A stretch of 13,881 bases of DNA from DAOTVD01 sp034437075 (GCA_034437075.1 DAOTVD010000135.1:1-13881); one strand, 5' to 3'. Numbered from the stretch's first letter, positions 1 to 8,238 are shown. Made by a program: numbers and translations. Notes: generated by a model from the letters alone, not told the origin.

Positions 1-816
1 ATCGCCCGCCCTTAGATAATCCCGATGCGCTGCCAGGGCCTCGGCCAACGCCGGGATACCCTCCCCCTGTAGCGCGACCGTTTCCACAATGGGCGGCACC
101 CAATCATCGGGGATGGCATCCCCCGGCACGCCTAACAATGGCCCATTTCCCCCGGCGGGGCGCATCCGATGCCCCAGGTCGAGCATCCCACGCAGAGCAG
201 CGACCGCGCCGCGCGCGGCGGGTAAATCTGCCTTGTTCACGACCAATATATCCGCAATTTCCAGAATACCCGCCTTGTTGGCCTGGATGTCATCCCCCAA
301 GCCCGGTGCTTCGACGACCAGCGTCGTATGGGCCGCCCCCGCGATGGCTACTTCGCTTTGGCCCGCGCCGACTGTTTCCAGGATTACGACATCGAACCCG
401 GCAGCATCCAGCGCGCGCGCAAGGTCTAAGGTCGTGGGCGCCAGGCCGCCCAGGCTGCCGCGCGTGGCCATGCTGCGGATGAATACGCCAGGGTCACCGC
501 TTAGGTCACGCATACGGATACGGTCGCCCAGTACCGCGCCGCGCGTAAAGGGGCTGCTGGGGTCTACGGCCAAAATTGCTATGGTCTGCCCAGCGCGGCG
601 CAAGTGCAGCGCCAGGGCGTTGACCAGGCTACTTTTACCCGTCCCGGGCGCGCCCGTCACGCCGATATAATGCGCCTGGCCCGTATGCGGATACAAAGCG
701 GCCAGCAGCGCGGGCGCGGTGTCGTTTTCGATATGCGTCAGGGCGCGGGCCAAGGCGCGACGATCCCCGGCACGAATGCGCGCGACCCATGCCGCAGGGT
801 CAGCGGAGAAGCTCAT
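1..816 (-). CDS. meaB: MeaB/ArgK-type GTPase, mutase chaperone (3' end cut by window)
   Basis: Reading leftward from ATG at 816 the frame stays open for all 272 codons to the window edge, so the C-terminus is missing (family members are usually about 310-340 residues). The translation has the G3E-family GTPase hallmarks in order: a P-loop GAPGTGKSS at residues about 55-63, the DPSSPFTRGAVLGDR segment after the second strand, ETVGAGQSE (Walker-B-like region) and NKAD for guanine recognition. Known role of the family: GTP-dependent loading and protection of adenosylcobalamin on methylmalonyl-CoA mutase. The start codon overlaps the stop of the upstream mutase B12-binding subunit as ATGA (813-816), so the two are almost certainly translationally coupled in one operon. 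This context separates it from an arginine-transport ArgK role, an old and doubtful name. Confidence 0.93.
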   Translation of the reverse strand, partial: MSFSADPAAWVARIRAGDRRALARALTHIENDTAPALLAALYPHTGQAHYIGVTGAPGTGKSSLVNALALHLRRAGQTIAILAVDPSSPFTRGAVLGDRIRMRDLSGDPGVFIRSMATRGSLGGLAPTTLDLARALDAAGFDVVILETVGAGQSEVAIAGAAHTTLVVEAPGLGDDIQANKAGILEIADILVVNKADLPAARGAVAALRGMLDLGHRMRPAGGNGPLLGVPGDAIPDDWVPPIVETVALQGEGIPALAEALAAHRDYLRAGD

Positions 817-1202
817 TCCGCCACAACACCCCGAATAAACGCCACGATCTCATCGGTGCGCGCGCCCGGCCCAAAAACGGCTTGTACGCCCAGCGCCTTC
901 AGGGCTTGCGCGTCATCCTCTGGGATGGTGCCGCCCAGCACTAGCGGCACATCGCCCAAGCCGTGCTCGCGCATGGCCTCTAGGATGCGCGGCACCAGCG
1001 TCATGTGCGCACCAGAGAGAATCGATAGCCCGATGGCGTCCACGTCTTCTTGCAGGGCCGCCTCTACGATCATTTCGGGCGTTTGGCGTAGCCCGGTGTA
1101 AATAACCTCGATGCCTGCGTCACGCAAGGCCCGCGCGATGACCTTCGCGCCCCGGTCGTGGCCATCCAGCCCCGGTTTGCCGATTAAGACTCGTATCGCC
1201 AT
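813..1202 (-). CDS. Methylmalonyl-CoA mutase small subunit / cobalamin-binding C-terminal domain protein
   Basis: A stand-alone B12-binding domain of about 129 residues, corresponding to the C-terminal part of methylmalonyl-CoA mutase-type enzymes. The base-off/His-on motif DxHxxG is present as D-G-H-D-R-G (residues 13-18), preceded by the usual IGKPG, and followed by GLSILSGAH and LGGTIPEDD, which line the nucleotide-tail groove. The His is the lower axial cobalt ligand. It should act with a separate catalytic TIM-barrel subunit, not in this window, in methylmalonyl-CoA/succinyl-CoA or a related acyl-CoA isomerisation. I chose ATG at 1202: it has GAGG 9 nt upstream, and a possible -10 (TACAAT, minus strand of 1243-1248) would leave almost no leader for the in-frame ATG at 1229, which adds 9 residues and has no RBS at normal distance. 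The 3' end overlaps meaB by 4 nt. Family certain; exact substrate (methylmalonyl, isobutyryl, ethylmalonyl) not decidable from this subunit. Confidence 0.92.
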   Translation of the reverse strand: MAIRVLIGKPGLDGHDRGAKVIARALRDAGIEVIYTGLRQTPEMIVEAALQEDVDAIGLSILSGAHMTLVPRILEAMREHGLGDVPLVLGGTIPEDDAQALKALGVQAVFGPGARTDEIVAFIRGVVAE

Positions 1203-1242
1203 AGCATATACCCTCGGCTTCTTGTCCATTTGCCATACTCTG

Positions 1243-1248
1243 ATTGTA
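1243..1248 (-). promoter_or_regulatory. Possible -10 element of the mutase subunit-meaB operon
   Basis: Read on the minus strand this is TACAAT, one base from TATAAT. No good -35 box lies 16-18 nt upstream. Transcription starting about 7 nt downstream would leave about 35 nt of leader for the ATG at 1202 and nearly none for the ATG at 1229. Confidence 0.35.
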
Positions 1249-1297
1249 CCTCAAACCAAATTCTGACCATGGCGACCTGCTGAGGGAGAGCGCAATA

Positions 1298-1306
1298 TGT
1301 TAAAAT
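1298..1306 (+). promoter_or_regulatory. Extended -10 promoter of the histidine kinase gene
   Basis: TGTTAAAAT: a TGn motif directly before TAAAAT (1301-1306), the extended -10 pattern that does not depend on a -35 box; none is obvious. A start near 1313 gives a leader of about 27 nt to the ATG at 1340 and would exclude the in-frame GTG at 1307 as the initiation codon. Confidence 0.45.
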
Positions 1307-1339
1307 GTGTTCAGATTAAACAGGGAGCAAAATGGGCCT

Positions 1340-4300
1340 ATGAGCACTGCGACGCAAACCCACCCCACCCGACAACGTCCCGAAACGTTTCAGCGCCGGA
1401 TGCGTAACTTAGTCGGTTCGGAATGGTTCATTGATGTTCTGAGCCTGGTGGTCATAGTGGGTGCTGGGGTTATCCTAGCCTTATATTTGATCCTGGGCTT
1501 GCAATGGCAAGGGCAACCTTTTCCCGGTGGCATGTTCGACCGTTCGATGCGCCTGGAAAACGTGTCGCCGTTTTCGGACGAAGCCTGGCCCCTGTGGGAT
1601 GCCGGCCTCGAAGCCGATAAACGCATCATTGGCCTGGCCGGGCAAGAGTGGGCCGCCGACGACCGCCTGGCCGCCTACCAAAGCGCCCTGGGCCAGTTTG
1701 ACGCCGGCGACCGCGTGCAGTTCATCCTAGATGGCCCGCCCGAAGAACATCCCAACATCGCATGTGACCCAGACAGCGTGTTCACCTGCAACGTCACGGT
1801 GACGCTGGTCGATTTTCCGCTAGCCGATTATGCCATTCATTTCGGCGTGAGCATGGTCAGCGGTATCGTGTTGCTGGCGCTGGGTGTGTTGGTCATCTGG
1901 CGACGCCCGGACTCGCGCGCGGCGCGCCTGGTGGGCATGACCTCCGCCACGCTGGCGGTGGTCGCGGCAGGGCGCTTCGACCTGATGACGACATTCGCGC
2001 TTGAACCGCTGTGGATTGGTGCGGTGTATCTGGCGGGTGGTTTCCTGATGACTTTCGCGCTGAGCTTCCCCAATGACTTACCCTTCATTCATCGTGCGCC
2101 CGCCGCACGCTATTTGCCCATCATCTTAGCAAGCGTATTGGCCGTGTTAACCGTCCCGTTGGATGCGGCCAATATCTCAGTCAACACCCTGTTGGTGCCC
2201 CTGGGCATTTATCTCGCCTCGACCCTCATTCTGGTGGGTGTGATGTATTGGCGGCGGCAATATTCGCGCTCGCCTGTAGTCCGCGAACAGGCGACCTTTG
2301 TGGGCGCTGGGGCTGGGGTCGCTTTCTTTCCGTTGCTGGCGTGGTTGCTGGTCACGGCGATTATGGGCGGCGACATCCCCGACCCCATTACCCCGGTGAT
2401 GCAATTGGCGTCGATTCTGTTTACCCTGAGCGCCGGATACGCCATTCTGCAATATCGTTTGCTAGAAACGGATAAAGTGATCCCAGAATTTGTGGTGTAT
2501 GTCGGCCTGACGGCGCTGCTGCTGGTGGGGTATTCTCTGGCGGCTTTGGGCCTGAGTTTGCTCACAGCAGATGCTATCGCCGCCGACAACCCCATCCTCA
2601 TCGCGGTGGCGATTGGGTTAATCGTGCTGTTGTTCCAACCGGCGTATAACTATTTGCGCGTTCAGGTAGACCGGGTGATGTTCCGCCAGCGCCGCAACTA
2701 TCAAGAACGCCTAGAAGGCTTTGTGCGCCGCCTGACGGATGCCATCAGCCTTTCGGATGTCATGCGCACAGTGCAAGTCGAATTACAAGAGACCGTTGCA
2801 CCGCGTTATGTCTTTCCCTTTGGGTATAACGATCGGTTGCAAGGCTACAGCGCCCTCGCCCTAGAAGACGGCAAACGTCCTGAAACCGATGTCAATTTTC
2901 CGGCGGAAAGCGGCGTGGTGGCGTTGCTGCGCGATGAACAAGCCATCCTCTACCTGACGCCCGGCGAGCCCTTACCCATGCGCGTGGTCAACGACCGCGC
3001 CCGCCTAGGGGTGCTGGGCACGCCCTTGCTCATCCGATTGCAAGGCCGGCAGCGCCTGCATGGCTTTTTAGCCGTCGGCCCTCGGCGCAATGGTGATCTG
3101 TACACCTACGAAGACCTGCGTTTCATCGAAAACCTGGTGGAACAGGCCGCTTTTGCGGTAGAACGCGCGCAATTCGTGAATGACCTAGAACAGCGCGTGC
3201 GGATTCAAGATGTGCTCTCGCAAGTGTCGCGCGCGCTTAATTATGCAATTGACTTCGATACACTGCTCGAACTCATTTTTGCGCAAACCACGCGCATCAT
3301 CGACGCCGACCAGTTCCAGATTGTGTTGTACGATGTGGCCACTAACGAGCTATACTATTCGTTTTATGTCGATGGCGACGAGCGCCTAAGCAGTATCGAA
3401 AACACACGCTGGGCCATGGGCACAGATGTCATCAGCGAAGTGGCCGAAACGCAAAAACCCATCCGCCTAGAAAACTACTCGCACGAGCAAGTCCGCCGCG
3501 ATCCGCAGTACCGCATCAACGCGCCGGATATGCACGCCTGGATCGGGGTGCCCTTACTGACGGACACCTCGGGCCGGGCGGGGGGCTTGTTGGGCGTCAT
3601 GGGCATTGGTTCCTCGGATGTCAACATCACGTTCTCGAACGACCAATTGCAGATTTTGCAAGACGTGGCCAATATCGCCGCGAGCGCCATCGACAAAACC
3701 CAACTCTTTGCCAAGACGGAACAACGCGCGGCGCAATTGAAAGCCCTGAACGATATTTCTAGCCAGTTGGCCTCCGAGTTGGAAGACGTCGACCGCCTGC
3801 TAGAGACCATCACCGAAAGCGCAGTGGAGATTCTTGGCTGCGAAGCCGGTAGCCTCATCCTGGTGGATGAACGTAGCGAAGATTTCGTCTTTCGTGTGGT
3901 CGCGGGCGGCGCGGGCGATGAACTGGTCGGTACGCGCATCAAGCGCGATGAGCCTAGCCTGGCCGCCGACGCCATCAACCGCATCGAGCCCATCATCGTG
4001 AACGACTTGGCCAGCGAAACGCGCTGGCATGGCGAAATCTCGGAGAACAAGCCCGGCGAATTTGACGAAGAAACCACAGAAATCCCGAAGGAAGACCTCG
4101 CGGATGACGGCAGTGGCTTTAGGTCGCGCGTGATCCTCACCGTGCCGCTGGTGGCCCAAAATGAGGCTATCGGCGCTTTGCAGGTGATCAACAAGACCGA
4201 TAATAGTTATTTCACGGACGAGGATGCGGCCTTGGCTACGACCTTCGCCGGGCAAGCCGCCGTCGCCATCCAGAACGCGCGCTTATTCGAAAGCCAGGAC

Positions 4301-5566
4301 AAACAACTGCTGGCCCGGGTGGAAGAACTCGAAAATATGGCCGCCATCGACCATTCGCTCAACCAAACCCTGAATCTGGATCAACTGATTGAGATTGTGA
4401 TGGACTGGGCCTTGCGCCAAACCGGCGCCAGCCATGGCGCGCTGCTAACCACCACCGAAGACCGCAAAATCCTAACGCTAAAGACCTCGCGCAATTATGC
4501 CGAAGACAGCCTATTTGCCCCCAGCAAGCAGGGCGAATCCATCCCACGCGAAACCGGCATCCTCAAGCGCGTGATCCGCTCGCGCACGCCCGCCTTCGTG
4601 CCGGATGTCGCGCGCGACCCCGACTATACCGAAACTTTGCCCGGTTGCCGGGCGCAAATCGCCGTGCCCATGATCCAAGGCCCGCAAGTCATCGGCGCGA
4701 TCTTGGTAGAAACCACCCAAGACGGCGTGCTCGATCTGTTCGACCTGGGCTTCTTACAACGCCTGGTAGAACGCGCAAGCTCGGCGATTTCTAACGCGAT
4801 GCTCTACACTCAGCTAGAAGACCAGCAAAAAGCCCGTGCAGACTTTGTATCATTCATCGCGCACGAACTGAAAAATCCGCTAACCTCCATGAAAGGCTAC
4901 ACCAGCCTATTGGTGCGCGGCGTGGTGGGCGAACTCAACACCCAACAAACCCAATTCTTGCAAACCGTGCATAACAATGTGGAACATATGGAACATCTGG
5001 TGAATGACATCCGCGACATGGAATTTTTGGAGGCCAAACGGGAACTAAAGCTCTCGCTGGCATCGTTGCAGGTGCGCCCGGTATTGGATGATGCAGTATC
5101 CACCGTGCAGCAAGCCTTCCAAGAGAAAAACCAAACCCTAGACATCGATGTGCCGGAAGATTTGCCCGAAGTCTATGCCGACTCGACGCGCCTGAATCAG
5201 ATTTTCATTAATTTCTTGACCAACGCGAACAAATATACCCCCGCCGATGGTCATATCGTCGTGCGGGCGACCGCCGCCGACAACGAATGGGACCCCAAAG
5301 GCGCGCGGCGCGTGTTACACATCGAAATTCAGGATGACGGCTATGGCATCAGCCAAGAAGACCTAGAACGCCTCTTCGAAAAATACTTCCGCTCCACCAA
5401 CCAAAAAGCCCTAGACGAAAAAGGCACCGGGCTAGGCTTGACACTCACCCGCCAGTTGATCGAGCAACAAGGCGGTAAAATCTGGGTAGAAAGCGAACTC
5501 GAACAGGGGACGACCTTCCACTTTACCCTGCCCCTGACGACCGAAATCGTCACCGCGCGCGTGTAG
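1340..5566 (+). CDS. Multi-GAF membrane sensor histidine kinase
   Basis: About 1408 residues. Order: a first membrane helix at about 33-54; an extracytoplasmic segment to about 163 with two cysteines and a PDZ-like pattern (AGLEADKRI...GLAGQE...AGDRVQF); then eight or so further helices to about 440; four GAF-type sensor domains (about 470-613, degenerate; 637-789; 815-984; 1011-1157); a HisKA dimerisation domain with the phospho-acceptor His at about 1175 in SFIAHELKNPLT; and a HATPase_c domain with N-box NFLTNANKYTP (from 1291), G1 DDGYGIS (from 1332), F-box FEKYFR and G2 GTGLGL (from 1362). All catalytic motifs are intact. There is no receiver domain and no neighbouring response regulator, so it is an orphan kinase here. 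Start: ATG at 1340 fits the extended -10 at 1298-1306; an in-frame GTG at 1307 adds 11 residues. The ligands of the GAF and extracellular domains cannot be told from sequence. Confidence 0.95.
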   Translation: MSTATQTHPTRQRPETFQRRMRNLVGSEWFIDVLSLVVIVGAGVILALYLILGLQWQGQPFPGGMFDRSMRLENVSPFSDEAWPLWDAGLEADKRIIGLAGQEWAADDRLAAYQSALGQFDAGDRVQFILDGPPEEHPNIACDPDSVFTCNVTVTLVDFPLADYAIHFGVSMVSGIVLLALGVLVIWRRPDSRAARLVGMTSATLAVVAAGRFDLMTTFALEPLWIGAVYLAGGFLMTFALSFPNDLPFIHRAPAARYLPIILASVLAVLTVPLDAANISVNTLLVPLGIYLASTLILVGVMYWRRQYSRSPVVREQATFVGAGAGVAFFPLLAWLLVTAIMGGDIPDPITPVMQLASILFTLSAGYAILQYRLLETDKVIPEFVVYVGLTALLLVGYSLAALGLSLLTADAIAADNPILIAVAIGLIVLLFQPAYNYLRVQVDRVMFRQRRNYQERLEGFVRRLTDAISLSDVMRTVQVELQETVAPRYVFPFGYNDRLQGYSALALEDGKRPETDVNFPAESGVVALLRDEQAILYLTPGEPLPMRVVNDRARLGVLGTPLLIRLQGRQRLHGFLAVGPRRNGDLYTYEDLRFIENLVEQAAFAVERAQFVNDLEQRVRIQDVLSQVSRALNYAIDFDTLLELIFAQTTRIIDADQFQIVLYDVATNELYYSFYVDGDERLSSIENTRWAMGTDVISEVAETQKPIRLENYSHEQVRRDPQYRINAPDMHAWIGVPLLTDTSGRAGGLLGVMGIGSSDVNITFSNDQLQILQDVANIAASAIDKTQLFAKTEQRAAQLKALNDISSQLASELEDVDRLLETITESAVEILGCEAGSLILVDERSEDFVFRVVAGGAGDELVGTRIKRDEPSLAADAINRIEPIIVNDLASETRWHGEISENKPGEFDEETTEIPKEDLADDGSGFRSRVILTVPLVAQNEAIGALQVINKTDNSYFTDEDAALATTFAGQAAVAIQNARLFESQDKQLLARVEELENMAAIDHSLNQTLNLDQLIEIVMDWALRQTGASHGALLTTTEDRKILTLKTSRNYAEDSLFAPSKQGESIPRETGILKRVIRSRTPAFVPDVARDPDYTETLPGCRAQIAVPMIQGPQVIGAILVETTQDGVLDLFDLGFLQRLVERASSAISNAMLYTQLEDQQKARADFVSFIAHELKNPLTSMKGYTSLLVRGVVGELNTQQTQFLQTVHNNVEHMEHLVNDIRDMEFLEAKRELKLSLASLQVRPVLDDAVSTVQQAFQEKNQTLDIDVPEDLPEVYADSTRLNQIFINFLTNANKYTPADGHIVVRATAADNEWDPKGARRVLHIEIQDDGYGISQEDLERLFEKYFRSTNQKALDEKGTGLGLTLTRQLIEQQGGKIWVESELEQGTTFHFTLPLTTEIVTARV

Positions 5567-5576
5567 GCCAACCCAA

Positions 5577-5600
5577 AAGGGCTCCTCAAGTGGGAGCCCT
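5577..5600 (-). terminator. Terminator hairpin between the converging kinase and acs genes
   Basis: An 8-bp perfect stem (AGGGCTCC 5578-5585 with GGAGCCCT 5593-5600) and a 7-nt loop. On the minus strand the stem runs into a short T tract (TTTT, then GGGT), so it best serves acs, which ends 25 nt before it. It lies 11 nt after the kinase stop codon and may also slow plus-strand transcription, but there is no T tract in that direction. Confidence 0.6.
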
Positions 5601-5624
5601 CACGGTGATACGCAACGAGGCGCG

Positions 5625-7532
5625 TTAGTCTTCCAGGGTGCTCAGGTCGCCTTCGGGCAAGCCCTGGGCGCGGGCCTTCAGCACGCGGCGCATGATCTTC
5701 CCCGAGCGGGTCTTGGGCAGTTTCTCCACAAATTCTATTTTCGCGGGCACGGCAATCGGCCCGACCTCATTGCGGACATGCTTTTTCAGTTCGTCTTCCA
5801 ATTCCATATTACCTTCGAAGCCCGCCACCAGGATGCAATAGGCGTAAATGACGTTGCCTTTCAGGTCATCCGGGATGCCGATGACGGCGGCCTCAGCCAC
5901 CGCGCTATGGCTCACCAGGCCGGATTCGATTTCCGCAGTGCCCAGGCGATAGCCGCTGACCTTGATAACATCGTCAATCCGCCCAATAACCCAGATATAG
6001 CCGTCTTCGTCTTTGCGCGCCGAGTCCCCAGCCAAGTACCAGCCTTGTTCGGCGTATTCGCTCCAATATTGCTGCACAAAACGGTCGGGGTCGCCGTAGA
6101 CGGTGCGTAGCATACTGGGCCAGGGCTTTTTGATGACGAGTTTGCCATCCTCGCCGGGCGGGCAGCTATTGCCCTGGTCATCGACCACGTCCACTTCGAT
6201 GCCGGGGAAGGGGCGCGTGGCGCTGCCCGGCTTCAACGGCACAGACGGCAAAGGCGTAATCATAAAGCCGCCCGTTTCGGTTTGCCACCAGGTATCAATG
6301 ATAGGGCAGCGCTTTTTGCCAACCACATCGTAATACCAGCGCCAGGCTTCGGGGTTAATCGGTTCGCCCACCGAGCCCAATAAACGCAGGGTGCTTAGGT
6401 CATGCCGACCCGGCCAGGCATCCCCAAAGCGCATCAGCCCCCGGATGGCCGTTGGTGCGGTGTACAGAATGGTGATGCCATATTCAGCGACCATCTTCCA
6501 CCAGCGATCTGGGTAAGGATACGTCGGCGCGCCTTCGTATAAAAAGCTGGTCGCGCCCAAAATCAGCGGCGCGTAGACGATATAACTATGCCCAGTGATC
6601 CAACCCGGGTCGGCGGCACACCACCAACGATCCTCTTCTTTGATGTCGAAGGCCCATTTTAGGGTCGTGGAGGTATAAACCTGATAGCCACCATGGGTAT
6701 GCAACACGCCTTTGGGTTTGCCCGTGGTGCCGCTGGTGTAGAGGATAAACAGCGGGTCTTCGGCATCCATCACTTCGGTTTCGCAGCTGGTGCTGGCGAT
6801 GGGCAGGTTTACTAGGTCATGGTACCAATAATCGCGGCCTTGCTCCATATTGACCGCTTGCCCGGTGCGCTTCACGACGATGACTTGCTCCACGACGGGC
6901 GAACGATGAATGGCTTCATCGACCGTATCTTTCAGGGGGACGACTTTACCGCGCAACCAAGCCCCATCCGCCGTGATGAGCACGCGGCTTTGCGAATCTT
7001 CGATACGGTCGGCCAGCGCCTGGTCGCTAAATCCGCCATACACGACGCTATGCGGCGCGCCGATTTTGGCACACGCCAGCATCGCAAAGACGATCTCTGG
7101 CACGCGGCCCATATAAATCGTCACGCGGTCGCCCTTGCGGACGCCCATGCTACGCAGCACATTGGCAAAACGGTTCACTTCGCGCGTCAGCGCCCAATAG
7201 GAGAAGGTGCGCTTAGCGCCGTCTTCGCCTTCCCAGATCAGCGCGAGCTTATTGCGCCGCCAGGTGCTCAGGTGACGATCCAGGGCGTTGTAGGCAATAT
7301 TGGTTTTGGCGCCGACGAACCATTTATAAAACGGCGCTTCGCTAGCATCCAGGACTTTTTCCCAAGGGGCGAACCAGTGCAATTCGTTGGCGCGCTCGGC
7401 CCAGAACGCTTCCAGGTCGGCCATGGCGTTGGCATAGGTCGCCTCGTAATCGGGCACGTGGGCGGCCTGGACGATCTCCTCGGTGGGGCGATACCATTCA
7501 GTTGTAGGGGGGGTAAAGGTCTGGTCACTCAT
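5625..7532 (-). CDS. acs: Acetyl-CoA synthetase, AMP-forming
   Basis: Makes acetyl-CoA from acetate, ATP and CoA through an acetyl-adenylate; cytoplasmic. About 635 residues, normal for the family. Adenylate-forming motifs: YTSGTTGKPKG (from residue 265), DTWWQTETGG (from 413), whose Trp corresponds to the one that limits the pocket to short acyl groups in known Acs, GWYLAGDSARKDEDGYIWVIGR (ribose-binding Asp and hinge), and PKTRSGKIMRR with the catalytic Lys at about 612, the residue that is reversibly acetylated in characterised Acs proteins. YTAPTAIR is also typical of Acs. Start: ATG at 7532 has AAGGA 9 nt upstream; in-frame ATGs at 7553 and 7577 lie within or before that RBS region and lack their own. 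A propionate-preferring relative cannot be excluded, but the Trp argues for acetate. The leader carries a GC-rich hairpin (7580-7606). Confidence 0.95.
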   Translation of the reverse strand: MSDQTFTPPTTEWYRPTEEIVQAAHVPDYEATYANAMADLEAFWAERANELHWFAPWEKVLDASEAPFYKWFVGAKTNIAYNALDRHLSTWRRNKLALIWEGEDGAKRTFSYWALTREVNRFANVLRSMGVRKGDRVTIYMGRVPEIVFAMLACAKIGAPHSVVYGGFSDQALADRIEDSQSRVLITADGAWLRGKVVPLKDTVDEAIHRSPVVEQVIVVKRTGQAVNMEQGRDYWYHDLVNLPIASTSCETEVMDAEDPLFILYTSGTTGKPKGVLHTHGGYQVYTSTTLKWAFDIKEEDRWWCAADPGWITGHSYIVYAPLILGATSFLYEGAPTYPYPDRWWKMVAEYGITILYTAPTAIRGLMRFGDAWPGRHDLSTLRLLGSVGEPINPEAWRWYYDVVGKKRCPIIDTWWQTETGGFMITPLPSVPLKPGSATRPFPGIEVDVVDDQGNSCPPGEDGKLVIKKPWPSMLRTVYGDPDRFVQQYWSEYAEQGWYLAGDSARKDEDGYIWVIGRIDDVIKVSGYRLGTAEIESGLVSHSAVAEAAVIGIPDDLKGNVIYAYCILVAGFEGNMELEDELKKHVRNEVGPIAVPAKIEFVEKLPKTRSGKIMRRVLKARAQGLPEGDLSTLED

Positions 7533-7579
7533 GAAATTTTTTCCTTTCTTTATCATCTCCGCGCAGATGCCTGGCACCT

Positions 7580-7606
7580 CCGGCGCGAGCGCGCGTCCCG
7601 CGCCGG
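7580..7606 (-). other. GC-rich hairpin in the DUF427-acs gap
   Basis: A perfect 8-bp inverted repeat, CCGGCGCG (7580-7587) and CGCGCCGG (7599-7606), with an 11-nt GC-rich loop. It sits 66 nt downstream of the DUF427 stop and 47 nt upstream of the acs start, both on minus. No T tract follows, so it is not a standard terminator. It could be a factor-dependent 3' end or leader structure for acs. Confidence 0.4.
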
Positions 7607-7628
7607 CGAATCATGCGCATGACCTACA

Positions 7629-7634
7629 ACTATA
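7629..7634 (-). promoter_or_regulatory. Possible acs -10 element
   Basis: TATAGT on the minus strand, five of six matches to TATAAT, in the gap before acs. The hexamer 17 nt upstream (TTTTCT) is a poor -35. If used, the acs leader would be about 90 nt and include the 7580-7606 hairpin. Weak evidence. Confidence 0.25.
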
Positions 7635-7672
7635 AGCGGTCTGAAGCGAAAAGAAAAATACGCCCTGTGGCT

Positions 7673-8179
7673 CTACCAGCCCCAAGTACCCGCCCCGCCT
7701 TTGAACGGGCCAACGATGTCGCTGGTGATCCACCCGCCGTAGAAGTCGCCCTCTTGGGCCTGGACTTCTTCATCGTCCAGGTAGCAGGCATCCATGCGGC
7801 CCGGATACAGCGCGATATAGCCTTTGACGGGCGCGTACTTGCCGCTGGCATCGGGGTATTGCCAGGCCGCGTCCGGCGCGGATTTATCGCCCACGGTGAT
7901 CGTCCAATACGCCGCGCGGCCTTTGAACTCGCAGAATGTGCGGCGCTGGGTGGGGTGGAAGTATGCCATCTTGGCGTCTTCTTGCGGAATGTAGTAAGTC
8001 GGCGGATGGCTGGTTTCTAAGATGCGATAGGCGTTGGTGCTGTCGATGATCGTCTCGCCATTGAAGACCACGCGCACGCGGCGCTGGCTGGGCTCGATGG
8101 CAGGCGGGCGGGGGTAATCCCACACGGATTCCTGGCCGGGGCCGGGCTCGATACGTTGGGGATGTTTGCGCTTGAACAT
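7673..8179 (-). CDS. DUF427 domain protein
   Basis: A 168-residue protein matching the DUF427 family (PF04248) along its length. Visible signatures: ESVWDYPRPP near the N-terminus, VRVVFNGETIIDS, ETSHPPTYYIP, RRTFCEFKGRAAYW, GYIALYPGRMDACYLDDE, and a C-terminal FYGGWITSDIVGPFKGG block ending in GTWGW. The family has known structures but, to my knowledge, no established biochemical role; members are small cytoplasmic proteins without a signal peptide, as here. Start: ATG at 8179 has AAGGA 9 nt upstream. The frame continues to an ATG at 8308, but the extra 43 residues are unlike the family and run through the intergenic promoter region. It is divergent from the methyltransferase gene and about 140 nt upstream of acs on the same strand. 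A T-rich stretch follows the stop, but I see no strong terminator stem. Confidence 0.93.
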   Translation of the reverse strand: MFKRKHPQRIEPGPGQESVWDYPRPPAIEPSQRRVRVVFNGETIIDSTNAYRILETSHPPTYYIPQEDAKMAYFHPTQRRTFCEFKGRAAYWTITVGDKSAPDAAWQYPDASGKYAPVKGYIALYPGRMDACYLDDEEVQAQEGDFYGGWITSDIVGPFKGGAGTWGW

Positions 8180-8238
8180 ATCCGCATGTCCTTTTGTAGC
8201 TTTGTGATGTCGATAAACGGAGTTTAGCAAAATCAGCA

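Noticed and set aside
89..670. Open frame of 193 codons on plus
   Set aside because: Lies antisense to meaB, whose protein carries all family motifs; the plus translation is low-complexity Pro/Arg/Ala with no recognisable domain.
3475..4194. Open frame of 239 codons on minus, inside the kinase gene
   Set aside because: Antisense of the GAF2-GAF3 region; Ser/Arg-rich with no motif and no RBS. It is a by-product of GC-rich codon use in the kinase.
6819..7622. Open frame of 267 codons on plus, over the acs 5' half
   Set aside because: Antisense of a highly conserved enzyme; its translation has no recognisable family.
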